From: Acetobacteraceae bacterium
Lineage (GTDB): Bacteria; Pseudomonadota; Alphaproteobacteria; Acetobacterales; Acetobacteraceae
Assembly (NCBI GenBank): GCA_947371015.1
Contig: CANBNK010000039.1
Location: 1-37,606 of the forward strand
Direction of reading: 5' to 3'
DNA length: 37,606 nt
Numbering within the stretch: position 1 is the first letter of the stretch; each line of letters begins with the position of its first letter. The position numbers and the translations under genes were made by a program. The notes under the pieces are model-generated. The model worked only from the letters and a program-made list of their open reading frames with translations. It was not told where the DNA came from and ran no database searches. Positions 7,999 to 15,791 of the stretch are shown one piece after another.

Positions 7999-8038
7999 GG
8001 CTGAAGCATGATCCACCAGACCGGATCATGCTTCAGCC
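7999..8038. terminator. 16-bp perfect stem-loop after the reductase gene
   Basis: A perfect 16-bp inverted repeat (7999-8014 with 8023-8038; arm GGCTGAAGCATGATCC) around an 8-base loop. It begins 8 bases past the stop of the minus-strand reductase gene and lies upstream of murJ. There is no T-tract, so it may be a non-canonical terminator, a 3' mRNA stabiliser or a REP-like element. Confidence 0.6.
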
Positions 8039-8046
8039 CGCCAGCT

Positions 8047-9060
8047 TCAACCCGCCTGGCGCAGCCGTTCCAGCAGCGGCACGCCGATCTCCACCTCGCC
8101 CCGCTCGATGGCGCCGATCAGTTCCAGCATGCGGGTGACGTAGGGGATGGCGATGCCGTGCTTTGCCGCCATGCCGGCAAGCGGGGCCAGCGCGGCGGTG
8201 ATGTCGGTGCCGCGCTTGCGGACGGCCAGGTCCCGCCAATAGCCGCTGTGCTTCTTGGCCGAGCGCCGCTTGAACACCAGGTTGGCCTGCAAGGACGCAT
8301 CAATCGCCGCCGGATCGCCCGAGAGGAAAGCCGCGGGGTCGTAGCCCTGGAAGCCCTGGGGCCGCACGCCCTCGGCCACTGCCACGCGCAGCACCTCGCT
8401 GATCACTTCCGTGATGGCGTGGCGGTTGGCCGGGTCCTCGATGCATTCGACCATGGGGATGTTGGACAGCGCGGTGGCCGCCAGCATGCTGGCATAGCCG
8501 GCCTTGCCCCAGACATTGCCCCAGATGTGGTCGCTGGCCTCGGTATCGCTCTCGAAGTCGCGCAGCACATCGCGTAGCGCCAGGATGCGAGGCGTCACCT
8601 CGCCGCTCAGCTCGCCGATACGCAGGGGGCTGCGGGCGCCGTAGAGGATGCGCCCGGGCTCCAGCCAATCAGCCGAGAAGTTGACGAAGCAGCCGATGGT
8701 GCGGTGGGCGCCGACGACATCGGCGATGACGAGTTCGTTCAAACCGTTCTGCAGCGAAACCACGCCGCCATCGTCCGCGAGATGCGGCGCGATCTGCTCG
8801 GCCACCTCCCGCGTCACATGCGCCTTCACCGCCATCAGGATGGTCTTGTACTTCCCCGTCAGCCCGGCCGGGGTGCAGGCCGGGCCGCCGACCGTGAACT
8901 GGTCGATCGGGCCCTCGATGGCGAGGTTGCCGGTGGCGATCTTCGCCACATGCGCTTCCTCGACATCGACGAAGATCACCGCATGGCCGGCGCGCACCAG
9001 GTAGGCCCCGATGGTGCCGCCGATGGCGCCGCTGCCCCAGATGACGATTGGTTCAGCCAT
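8047..9060 (-). CDS. ketopantoate reductase (ApbA/PanE) family oxidoreductase
   Basis: A 337-residue NADP-dependent 2-oxoacid reductase of the ApbA/PanE family. The N-terminus has the dinucleotide fold IVIWGSGAIGGTIGAYLVRAGH; MAVKAHVT carries the Lys and LQNGLNE the Asn expected of the family, and the C-terminal helical domain includes KKHSGYWRDLAVRKRGTD. It is longer than biosynthetic PanE (about 300 residues) and sits with lactonase genes, so it more likely reduces or oxidises a sugar-derived 2-oxoacid than makes pantoate (inference). The ATG at 9058-9060 is preferred; an in-frame GTG (9073-9075) would overlap the preceding gene. It starts 7 bases after that gene's stop. Confidence 0.85.
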   Translation of the reverse strand: MAEPIVIWGSGAIGGTIGAYLVRAGHAVIFVDVEEAHVAKIATGNLAIEGPIDQFTVGGPACTPAGLTGKYKTILMAVKAHVTREVAEQIAPHLADDGGVVSLQNGLNELVIADVVGAHRTIGCFVNFSADWLEPGRILYGARSPLRIGELSGEVTPRILALRDVLRDFESDTEASDHIWGNVWGKAGYASMLAATALSNIPMVECIEDPANRHAITEVISEVLRVAVAEGVRPQGFQGYDPAAFLSGDPAAIDASLQANLVFKRRSAKKHSGYWRDLAVRKRGTDITAALAPLAGMAAKHGIAIPYVTRMLELIGAIERGEVEIGVPLLERLRQAG

Positions 9061-9067
9061 TGGGGGC

Positions 9068-10012
9068 TCAGCCACCGGCGACGCCTTGCGTATTCACGTA
9101 GATGCTGAACAGGGACTGCGCCGCACTGATGAACAGCCGGTTGCGATGCCGGCCGCCGAAGCAGAGGTTGGCCGCGCGTTCCGGCAGGTGGATATGGCCG
9201 ATCGGCGCGCCGGATTTGTTGAAGATCCGCACGCCATCATACTCGGCGGTCATGCCCCAGCCACACCACAGGTTGCCATCGACATCCACGCGGAAGCCGT
9301 CCGGGCTTTCGCCGGGCTTGGTCACGATGAACTCGCGGCGGTTGCGCAAGGTCTTGCCATCCGGCGCCACGTCATAGGCGATGAAGGCGCGCGGCTCCGC
9401 CCGGCTGGCAATGATGTAGAGCACGCTTTCATCCGGGCTGAAGGCCAGGCCGTTGGGGTGGTTCACGTCGTCGCAGACGCAGGTGATCTCGCCGGTATGG
9501 CCATCCACCCGGTAGGTGTGGGTGGCAGGCTGCTCGGCCTGCACCTTCTCGCCCTCATAGAAGGCGAGCGTCCCGAAGGGCGGGTCGGTGAACCAGATGG
9601 AGCCGTCCGACTTCACCACCACGTCGTTCGGGCTGTTCAGCTTCTTGCCCTGGTACTTGTCGGCGATGACGGTGATCGAGCCGTCATACTCGAACCGCAC
9701 CACGCGACGGCCGAGATGCTCACACGCAATAATGCGGCCCTGGCGGTCCCGGGTATGGCCATTGGCGTTGTTGCTGGGCTTTTGCCACTCACTGACCTGG
9801 CCGGTGGCTTCGTCCCACTTCAGCACACGGTTGTTCGGAATGTCGGACCACAGCAGGCAGCGCCAGTCGCCCATCCAGACCGGGCCCTCGCCCCAGCGGC
9901 TGCCGGTCCACAGCCGCTCCACGGCGGAGAGCGAGAGGTGGTACTGTTTGAAGCTGGGGTCCAGCGCCACGATGGACGGGTCCGGGTAGCGTTCGCTCAT
10001 CTGCCAGGTCAT
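9068..10012 (-). CDS. SMP-30/gluconolactonase family protein, cytosolic paralogue
   Basis: A 314-residue six-bladed beta-propeller of the SMP-30/LRE family; members are metal-dependent sugar lactonases. Metal-site motifs are GEGPVW (Glu), KLNSPNDVVVKSDGS (Asn) and HPNGLAFSPDES (Asn/Asp). The protein closely resembles its upstream neighbour along its whole length and shares the ending NTQGVAGG, but has no signal peptide: it begins MTWQMSERYPDPS. A good ribosome-binding site (AGAGGAAA) precedes the ATG at 10010-10012. It is the second gene of a three-gene minus-strand set with the exported paralogue and the reductase. Confidence 0.88.
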   Translation of the reverse strand: MTWQMSERYPDPSIVALDPSFKQYHLSLSAVERLWTGSRWGEGPVWMGDWRCLLWSDIPNNRVLKWDEATGQVSEWQKPSNNANGHTRDRQGRIIACEHLGRRVVRFEYDGSITVIADKYQGKKLNSPNDVVVKSDGSIWFTDPPFGTLAFYEGEKVQAEQPATHTYRVDGHTGEITCVCDDVNHPNGLAFSPDESVLYIIASRAEPRAFIAYDVAPDGKTLRNRREFIVTKPGESPDGFRVDVDGNLWCGWGMTAEYDGVRIFNKSGAPIGHIHLPERAANLCFGGRHRNRLFISAAQSLFSIYVNTQGVAGG

Positions 10013-10074
10013 GTCGGTTTCCTCTGATCAGGTTGCGCCGATTCTGAACGGATCGGCGCCGCTGGGAAAGGGGC

Positions 10075-11079
10075 TCAGCCGCCGGCGACGCCCTGGGTGT
10101 TCACGTACAGCGAATACAGGCTCTTGCTGGCGGGCATGAACAGCCGGTTACGGTGCCGCCCGCCGAAGGCCAGGTTGGCGCAGCGTTCCGGCAGCTTGAT
10201 ATGGCCGATCGGCGCGGCGTCCTTGTTGATGATCCGCACGCCGTCCAGCCCATCGGCGCCCATGCCCCAGCCGCACCACAGGTTGCCATCCACATCCACG
10301 CGGAAGCCATCCGGCGTCTCGCCATCCTTCACGGTCAGGAAGATGCGGTTGCCGGAGAGCTTGCCATCGGCCGCCACGTTGAAGACACGGATATTGCGCG
10401 GCACGGCGGCAGCCTCGATGACGTAGAGCTTGCTCTCATCCGGGCTGAAGGCCAGGCCGTTCGGGCGGTTCACGTCATGGGCCGCCAGCGTGATCTGCGC
10501 GGTGCGGCCATCCACCCGGTAGATGTTGGTGGTGGCCTGCTCCGGCGTCGCCATCTCGCCCTCATACAGGCCGAGGATGCCAAACGGCGGGTCGGTGAAC
10601 CAGATGGAGCCATCCGACTTCACCACCACGTCGTTCGGGCTGTTCAGCCGCTTGCCGTCATAGCGGTCCGCGATGATGGTGATGCTGCCGTCCGGCTCGG
10701 TGCGGGTCACGCGGCGGGTCAGGTGCTCGCAGGTGATCAGGCGGCCGGAGCGGTCCCGGGTGTTGCCGTTGCTGTTGTTCGCCGGCTGGCGGAAGGTGTC
10801 CACCCGGCCAGTGGTCTCGCTCCAGCGCAGCATGCGGTTGTTGGGGATGTCGGACCAGATCAGGCAGCGCTGATCGCCCAGCCAGGTCGGGCCCTCGGAC
10901 CAGCGGGCGCCGGTCCACAGCCGCTCCACGGCCGCCGGGATGACGCGGTACTTGTTGAAGCTGGGGTCCAGGCTGACCACGGCGGGGTCGGGATACCGCT
11001 CGCTCGGCTCCCAGGCGGCGAAGGCCGGCGTTGCGAGGGCGGCGCCAGCGGCACCAAAAAGGGCGCGACGGGTTGTCAT
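10075..11079 (-). CDS. SMP-30/gluconolactonase family protein, exported paralogue
   Basis: A 334-residue SMP-30/LRE beta-propeller with an N-terminal signal peptide (MTTRRALFGAAGAALATPAFA, cleavage after AFA); the twin Arg suggests possible Tat export. The mature part aligns from SERYPDP onward with the neighbouring paralogue and keeps SEGPTW, RLNSPNDVVVKSDGS and RPNGLAFSPDES. A strong site AAGGAGG lies 7 bases before the ATG. It is the first gene of the minus-strand set, divergent from the acyl-CoA dehydrogenase gene. It probably acts on a lactone in the periplasm while its paralogue acts inside (inference from the signal peptide difference). Confidence 0.88.
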   Translation of the reverse strand: MTTRRALFGAAGAALATPAFAAWEPSERYPDPAVVSLDPSFNKYRVIPAAVERLWTGARWSEGPTWLGDQRCLIWSDIPNNRMLRWSETTGRVDTFRQPANNSNGNTRDRSGRLITCEHLTRRVTRTEPDGSITIIADRYDGKRLNSPNDVVVKSDGSIWFTDPPFGILGLYEGEMATPEQATTNIYRVDGRTAQITLAAHDVNRPNGLAFSPDESKLYVIEAAAVPRNIRVFNVAADGKLSGNRIFLTVKDGETPDGFRVDVDGNLWCGWGMGADGLDGVRIINKDAAPIGHIKLPERCANLAFGGRHRNRLFMPASKSLYSLYVNTQGVAGG

Positions 11080-11191
11080 GCGGTTTCCTCCTTTTCCGGT
11101 TGGGCCATCGTTGCGGCCACGGGAAGCCTAGCATGCTTGGAAGCGGCGTCGCGCAGGGCCATTCTGCGGCCAAAGCCGAGGAGACGCCGCG

Positions 11192-12883
11192 ATGCCCGAA
11201 GCCCCCCTGCCGTTCGGCCCGCCAACCGGCGCCGATGCGGTGCCCGACGCGCATGGCCTGAACCTGTATGCCTGCGACCCCTGGATGGCGCCGCTGCTGG
11301 GGCTGTATCTGCCGGCCGACCTGCTGGCGCATCTGCAGCCGCATCTGCACCGGCTGGGCGCCCTGGCCGGCGGGCAGCTGGACGAATGGGCGACCACAGC
11401 GGACCATAATCCGCCCACGCTGCACCCACGCAGCCGCCGCGGCGAAGACGCCCAGCGCGTGGACTATCACCCGGCCTATCGCGCCATGGAACAGGTGGCC
11501 TTCGCCGATTACGGCCTGGCGGCCATGAGCCACCGCGGCGGCGTGCTGGGCTGGCCCACACCGATGCCACCGGCGGCAAAATACGCGCTGACCTACCTGT
11601 TCGTGCAGGCGGAATTCGGCCTGTGTTGTCCCTTGTCCATGACCGACTCACTGGCCCGCACCCTGCGAAAATACGGCAGCCCGGAGCTGGTCGCACGCTA
11701 CCTGCCCGGGCTGACCGCGACCGACCTGGATGCGCTGCGCCAGGGCGCCATGTTCATGACCGAGCAGGGCGCCGGCAGCGACGTGGCCGCCACCAGCGTG
11801 GAGGCGACCGAGAACACCGATGGCAGCTGGGCGCTGCGCGGCGACAAGTGGTTCTGCTCCAACCCCGATGCCGACATGGCGCTGGTGCTGGCGCGCCGCA
11901 AGGGCGGGCCGCTGGGCCACAAGGGCATCTCGCTGTTCCTGCTGCCGCGCGAACGCCCGGATGGCACGCGCAACAGCTACCGGATCGTGCGGCTGAAACC
12001 GAAGCTGGGCACCCGCAGCATGGCCAGCGGCGAGATCCGGCTGGAGGGCGCCACCGCCTACCTGGTCGGCGACCCCGAGGCGGGCTTCCGGCAGATGGCC
12101 GACATGGTCAACAACTCCCGCCTGTCCAACGGCATGCGCGCGGCCGGCATGATGCGCCGTGCGGTGACCGAGGCGATGTTCGTAGCGCGGCACCGCATCG
12201 CCTTCGGCCAGACCATCGTCAACATGCCGCTGATGCAGCGGCAGTTGCTGAAGCTGGTGGTGCCGATGGAGCAGGCCCGCACCATGGTGCTGCAAACCGC
12301 GGAAGCGCTGCGCCGCAGCGATGCCGGGGAGAAGGACGCCTACGCCCTGCTGCGCATCCTGACGCCACTCCTGAAGTTCCGCGCCTGCCGGGATGCGCGC
12401 AAGGTCACCGGCGACGCGATGGAGGTGCGCGGCGGCTGCGGCTACATCGAGGAATGGGCCGACCCGCGCCTGGTGCGCGACGCGCATCTGGGCAGCATCT
12501 GGGAAGGCACTTCCAACATCGTCGCGCTGGACGTGCTGCGCGCGGCGCAGCGGGAGGGATCGCTGCCGGTGCTGCGCGCCCACATCGCCACGCTGGCGGG
12601 CAATGCGGCGGAGGCACCGGAACTGCCCGCGGCTTTGGCCCGCGCGGTGGCACTGACCGAGGCGGCGCTGGCCGATCCCTCGCTGGCGCGGCAGGCCGCG
12701 AGCTCGCTGTACCACCTGACCTCGGCAGCGGCGATGCTGTGGGAGGCGCGCCAGCCCAACCTGCCCGCCCGCGCGGAGCTGGCCCGCCTGGTGCTGCGCC
12801 ACCGCGTGCTGCCGCGCGACCCGCTGGCCCCGGCGGAACCACCCGCCAGCCCGGAGCTGCTGGCGATGGCGCTGAGGACATGA
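11192..12883 (+). CDS. AidB-like acyl-CoA dehydrogenase
   Basis: A 563-residue flavoprotein of the acyl-CoA dehydrogenase superfamily, AidB-like branch. The N-terminal extension (LNLYACDPWMAPLL ... ENPP-like HNPPTLHPRSRRGEDAQRVDYHPAY) is typical of AidB rather than of short ACADs. FAD-binding MTEQGAGSDV is at 189-198, GDKWFCSNPDADMALVLAR at 217-235, and SIWEGTSNI at 435-443 includes Glu438 at the catalytic-base position. AidB binds DNA in E. coli, but many relatives are ordinary dehydrogenases, so the substrate is unknown. GAGGAG precedes the ATG. It is divergent from the exported lactonase gene. Confidence 0.88.
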   Translation: MPEAPLPFGPPTGADAVPDAHGLNLYACDPWMAPLLGLYLPADLLAHLQPHLHRLGALAGGQLDEWATTADHNPPTLHPRSRRGEDAQRVDYHPAYRAMEQVAFADYGLAAMSHRGGVLGWPTPMPPAAKYALTYLFVQAEFGLCCPLSMTDSLARTLRKYGSPELVARYLPGLTATDLDALRQGAMFMTEQGAGSDVAATSVEATENTDGSWALRGDKWFCSNPDADMALVLARRKGGPLGHKGISLFLLPRERPDGTRNSYRIVRLKPKLGTRSMASGEIRLEGATAYLVGDPEAGFRQMADMVNNSRLSNGMRAAGMMRRAVTEAMFVARHRIAFGQTIVNMPLMQRQLLKLVVPMEQARTMVLQTAEALRRSDAGEKDAYALLRILTPLLKFRACRDARKVTGDAMEVRGGCGYIEEWADPRLVRDAHLGSIWEGTSNIVALDVLRAAQREGSLPVLRAHIATLAGNAAEAPELPAALARAVALTEAALADPSLARQAASSLYHLTSAAAMLWEARQPNLPARAELARLVLRHRVLPRDPLAPAEPPASPELLAMALRT

Positions 12884-12937
12884 GCAAGGCTGGACGCCAG
12901 CCCATGCTTCGGCCCACCCTGGCCGCTGGAGGTGCCG

Positions 12938-13963
12938 ATGCAAGCCTGGCCTGAACACATCGCCGACGAAGCCGTGCTGGAGGAGGTGATGACCCGCCCT
13001 GACCCGGCGCTGGTGGCGGACCTGGCAGCCGTGCCCGGCGATATCCTGGTACTCGGCGCCGCCGGCAAGATGGGCCCCACGCTGTGCCGCCTGGCCAAGC
13101 GCGCCGACCCCACGCGCCGCGTCATTGCCGTGGCCCGCTGGAGCGAAGCCGGGCTGCGCGAGCGGATGGAATCCTGGGGCATCGAATGCCTGACCGCGGA
13201 CCTGATGGACCGCGCCAGCCTAGCCGCGCTGCCGGATGCGCCGAACGTGGTCTTCATGGCCGCGCGCAAGTTCGGCAGCAGCAGCCAGCAGGAACTCACC
13301 TGGGCGATGAACGTGCTGCTGCCGGCCATGGTGGCGGAACGCTATGCGGCATCGCGCATCGTGTTCTTCAGCACCGGCAATGTGCTGCCGCTGGTGCCGG
13401 TGGCCTCGGGTGGCGCCGATGAAGCCTACGCCCCGGCGCCGGTCGGCGACTACGCCGCCTCATGCCTCGGGCGGGAACGGGTGTTCCAGCATGCGGGCGC
13501 GTCGCGCGGTACCGCCTGCTTCGGCGTGCGGCTGAACTACGCGATAGACCTGCGCTACGGCGTACTGCACGACGTAGCCGCCAAGGTGTTCACCGGCACG
13601 CCGGTGCCGCTGCGCATGGGCCATGCCAACGTCATCTGGCAGGGCGATGCCAATGCCTGGACGCTGCGCGCCCTGCGCCACGCCAGCGCCGCCTGCCCGG
13701 TGGTGAACGTGACCGGGCCGGAGACGGTGAGCATCCGCTGGCTTGCCGGCCAGTTCGCGCAGCGCTTTGGCTGCGAGACCAGCTTCGTCGGGGAGGAAGC
13801 GCCGGATGCGCTGCTCTCCAATGCCGCGCATGCGTTCACCTTGTTCGGCTACCCCCGCGTCTCGCTCGGGCTGCTGGTGGACTGGGTCGCTGGCTGGGTA
13901 GCCCAGGGCGGCCGGGCGCTGGGCAAACCGACGAAGTTCGAAGTGCGGGACGGCCGCTTCTGA
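12938..13963 (+). CDS. NAD-dependent epimerase/dehydratase-like protein
   Basis: A 341-residue protein of the extended short-chain dehydrogenase type. The Rossmann motif ILVLGAAGKMGPTLCRLAKRA is near residue 35-55, VVFMAARKFG follows, and a Ser at IVFFSTGNVLP marks the usual active-site strand. No clear YxxxK was found: the expected place reads DYAASCLGRERVF, with Tyr-Ala-Ala-Ser-Cys. That makes the catalytic class uncertain. The ATG at 12938 is preceded by GGAGG with 5-base spacing; an in-frame GTG lies two codons upstream. The stop overlaps the start of the TetR gene (TGATG), so the two are coupled. Substrate unknown. Confidence 0.8.
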   Translation: MQAWPEHIADEAVLEEVMTRPDPALVADLAAVPGDILVLGAAGKMGPTLCRLAKRADPTRRVIAVARWSEAGLRERMESWGIECLTADLMDRASLAALPDAPNVVFMAARKFGSSSQQELTWAMNVLLPAMVAERYAASRIVFFSTGNVLPLVPVASGGADEAYAPAPVGDYAASCLGRERVFQHAGASRGTACFGVRLNYAIDLRYGVLHDVAAKVFTGTPVPLRMGHANVIWQGDANAWTLRALRHASAACPVVNVTGPETVSIRWLAGQFAQRFGCETSFVGEEAPDALLSNAAHAFTLFGYPRVSLGLLVDWVAGWVAQGGRALGKPTKFEVRDGRF

Positions 13964-14661
13964 TGCCCGAGGCGGTACCACCGCCGGACACGGCGGATGT
14001 GCCCCCCGCCGTGCCACCGCTCTCCGCGCGCGCCGCGGCGCCAACGCTTTCCGCGCGCTCCGCTGCGACACGCCAACGCCTGCTGGACGCCGCGCTGCTG
14101 GAGTTTTCCGCGAAGGGCCTGGCCGGCGCCCGGGTGGATGAAATCGCGCTGCGGGCCGGCGACAACAAGCGCATGCTCTACGCCCATTTCGGCAGCAAGG
14201 AGGAGTTGTGGCTGACCGTGCTGGAAGCCGCCTACGCCGCCAAGCGCGCCGAGGAGCGCGCGCTGCGGGTGGACGCGCTACCGCCAGCGGAGGCCATGCA
14301 GCGCCTGGTGCAGTTCAACCTGCGCTACACCGCGGCCCATCCGGAATTCGTCGCGCTGCTGAACCAGGAAAACGTGCATCGCGCGGCGCACCTGAAGCGC
14401 AGCCGCCAGGTGCCGGCGATGTATTCGCCGATTCTGGAGTCACTGCGCGACGTCTTGGCGCGGGGTGAAGCAGCCGGCGTGTTCCGCCGCGGCGTGGACG
14501 CGATGCAGCTCTACATCACCATCCTGGCCGTCGGGCATTTCTACGTCTCCAACATGCACACGCTCAGCACCATCTTCGGCGCCGGCCTGGACAGCGAAGC
14601 GGCCCTGACAGCGCGCGAGGCCCATGCTTCGGACGTGGTGCTGGGCTACCTGCGGCCTTGA
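13963..14661 (+). CDS. TetR family transcriptional regulator
   Basis: A 232-residue repressor-type regulator. A disordered Pro/Ala-rich N-terminus of about 30 residues precedes the helix-turn-helix domain (ATRQRLLDAALLEFSAKGLAGARVDEIALRAGDNKRMLYAHFGSKEELW). The C-terminal ligand domain includes FVALLNQENVHRAAHLKRS, common in TetR_C-type repressors of catabolic genes. The start overlaps the preceding stop by one base. A palindrome of TetR-operator type lies 22 bases downstream of its stop, ahead of the aldolase operon, and a near-identical one lies ahead of the TTT operon at 24521, so this protein is the best candidate to bind both. The inducer is unknown. Confidence 0.9.
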   Translation: MPEAVPPPDTADVPPAVPPLSARAAAPTLSARSAATRQRLLDAALLEFSAKGLAGARVDEIALRAGDNKRMLYAHFGSKEELWLTVLEAAYAAKRAEERALRVDALPPAEAMQRLVQFNLRYTAAHPEFVALLNQENVHRAAHLKRSRQVPAMYSPILESLRDVLARGEAAGVFRRGVDAMQLYITILAVGHFYVSNMHTLSTIFGAGLDSEAALTAREAHASDVVLGYLRP

Positions 14662-14683
14662 CTCCAGCGCCTGCGAGCGCAAA

Positions 14684-14699
14684 GTAACCAACCAGTTAC
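14684..14699. promoter_or_regulatory. TetR-type operator, copy 1 (GTAACCAACCAGTTAC)
   Basis: Inverted repeat GTAAC-N6-GTTAC, 16 bases before the start of the DHDPS-family gene and followed by the ribosome-binding stretch CGGGAGC. It matches the 24488-24503 site at 15 of 16 positions. A possible -35 TTGACT is at 14658-14663, with AAAGTA 17 bases later overlapping the palindrome, a layout expected for repression. No third copy was seen in the window. Confidence 0.72.
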
Positions 14700-14715
14700 C
14701 CGGGAGCTGACGCCC

Positions 14716-15753
14716 ATGGGCCTTCATTGGCGGGACTGGCCGGAAGGCCTGGCCGCTCGGCTGCGCGAAGGTTGCGCCATTCCGGCGCATCCGCTGGCGT
14801 TGACCGCCGCGCGCGTGCTGAACCCGCGGCGACAGAAGGCGCTGTCACGCTACTACCTGGCTGCCGGCGCCGGTGGCCTGGCGGTGGGCGTCCACACGAC
14901 GCAATTCGCGATCCGCGACCTCGGCCTGTATGAGCCGGTGTTGCGCCTGAGCGCCCAAGCAGCCGCCGAGCAAGCGCGCCAGCCACTGCTGGTCGCCGGC
15001 GCCATCGGCCGCACCGAACAGGCCGTGCGGGAAGCGCAGGTTGCGCGCGGCCTGGGCTATCACGCCGTGCTGCTCTCGCTCGCCGCCTGGAAGGGCGCCA
15101 GCGAGGACGAGATGATCGCGCATTGCCAGGCGGTGGCGCGGGAGATGCCGGTCTTCGGCTTCTACCTGCAACCGGCCGTGGGTGGCGTGAAGCTGCCGGC
15201 CAGTTTCTGGCGGCGCTTCGCATCTATCGATAACGTCGTGGCGATCAAGATGGCGCCGTTCAACCGCTACGCCACGCTGGACGTGCTGCGCGGCGTGCTT
15301 GAAGCCGACGCGCAGGACCGTGTCGCGCTGTACACCGGCAATGACGACCACATCGTGGCCGACCTGCTGACGCCCTTCGCCCTCGGCGGCGCCAGGCCGC
15401 TGCGCATCGTCGGCGGGCTGCTGGGGCATTGGAGCGTGTGGACGCGCGCCGCCGTGCAGGTGCTGGAACGCTGCCGTGCGCCCGCTTCGCCGGAGTTGCT
15501 GGCACTGGACGCGCAGGTAACCGAGATGAACGCGGCGATCTTCGACGTGGCACATGACTTCCACGGCTGCATCGCCGGCTGCCATGAGGTGCTGCGGCGC
15601 CAGGGTCTGCTGGAAGGCATCTGGTGCCTGGACCCGGCCGAGGGCCTCTCCCCGGGGCAGGCCGACCTCATCACCGCGGTGGCCGCGCGCTACCCGCACC
15701 TGACGGACGACGCCTTCGTCCGCGACAACCTCAACGACTGGCTGGCCGACTAG
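14716..15753 (+). CDS. dihydrodipicolinate synthase (DHDPS) family aldolase/lyase
   Basis: A 345-residue TIM-barrel protein of the DapA/NAL superfamily, which makes a Schiff base between a Lys and a 2-oxoacid such as pyruvate. Lys178 in NVVAIKMAPFNRY is the Schiff-base candidate and Tyr150 in VFGFYLQPAVGG sits where the catalytic Tyr is expected. The N-terminus RLREGCAIPAHPLALTAARVLNPRRQKAL is not that of biosynthetic DapA, and the protein is about 50 residues longer. First gene of a five-gene plus-strand operon; GGGAG with 9-base spacing and the operator lie directly upstream. Probably cleaves or dehydrates a sugar-derived 2-oxoacid (inference). Confidence 0.85.
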   Translation: MGLHWRDWPEGLAARLREGCAIPAHPLALTAARVLNPRRQKALSRYYLAAGAGGLAVGVHTTQFAIRDLGLYEPVLRLSAQAAAEQARQPLLVAGAIGRTEQAVREAQVARGLGYHAVLLSLAAWKGASEDEMIAHCQAVAREMPVFGFYLQPAVGGVKLPASFWRRFASIDNVVAIKMAPFNRYATLDVLRGVLEADAQDRVALYTGNDDHIVADLLTPFALGGARPLRIVGGLLGHWSVWTRAAVQVLERCRAPASPELLALDAQVTEMNAAIFDVAHDFHGCIAGCHEVLRRQGLLEGIWCLDPAEGLSPGQADLITAVAARYPHLTDDAFVRDNLNDWLAD

Positions 15754-15791
15754 CAACGCGCCACCGCTCGCCGCAATCCAAGGAGCATCCC

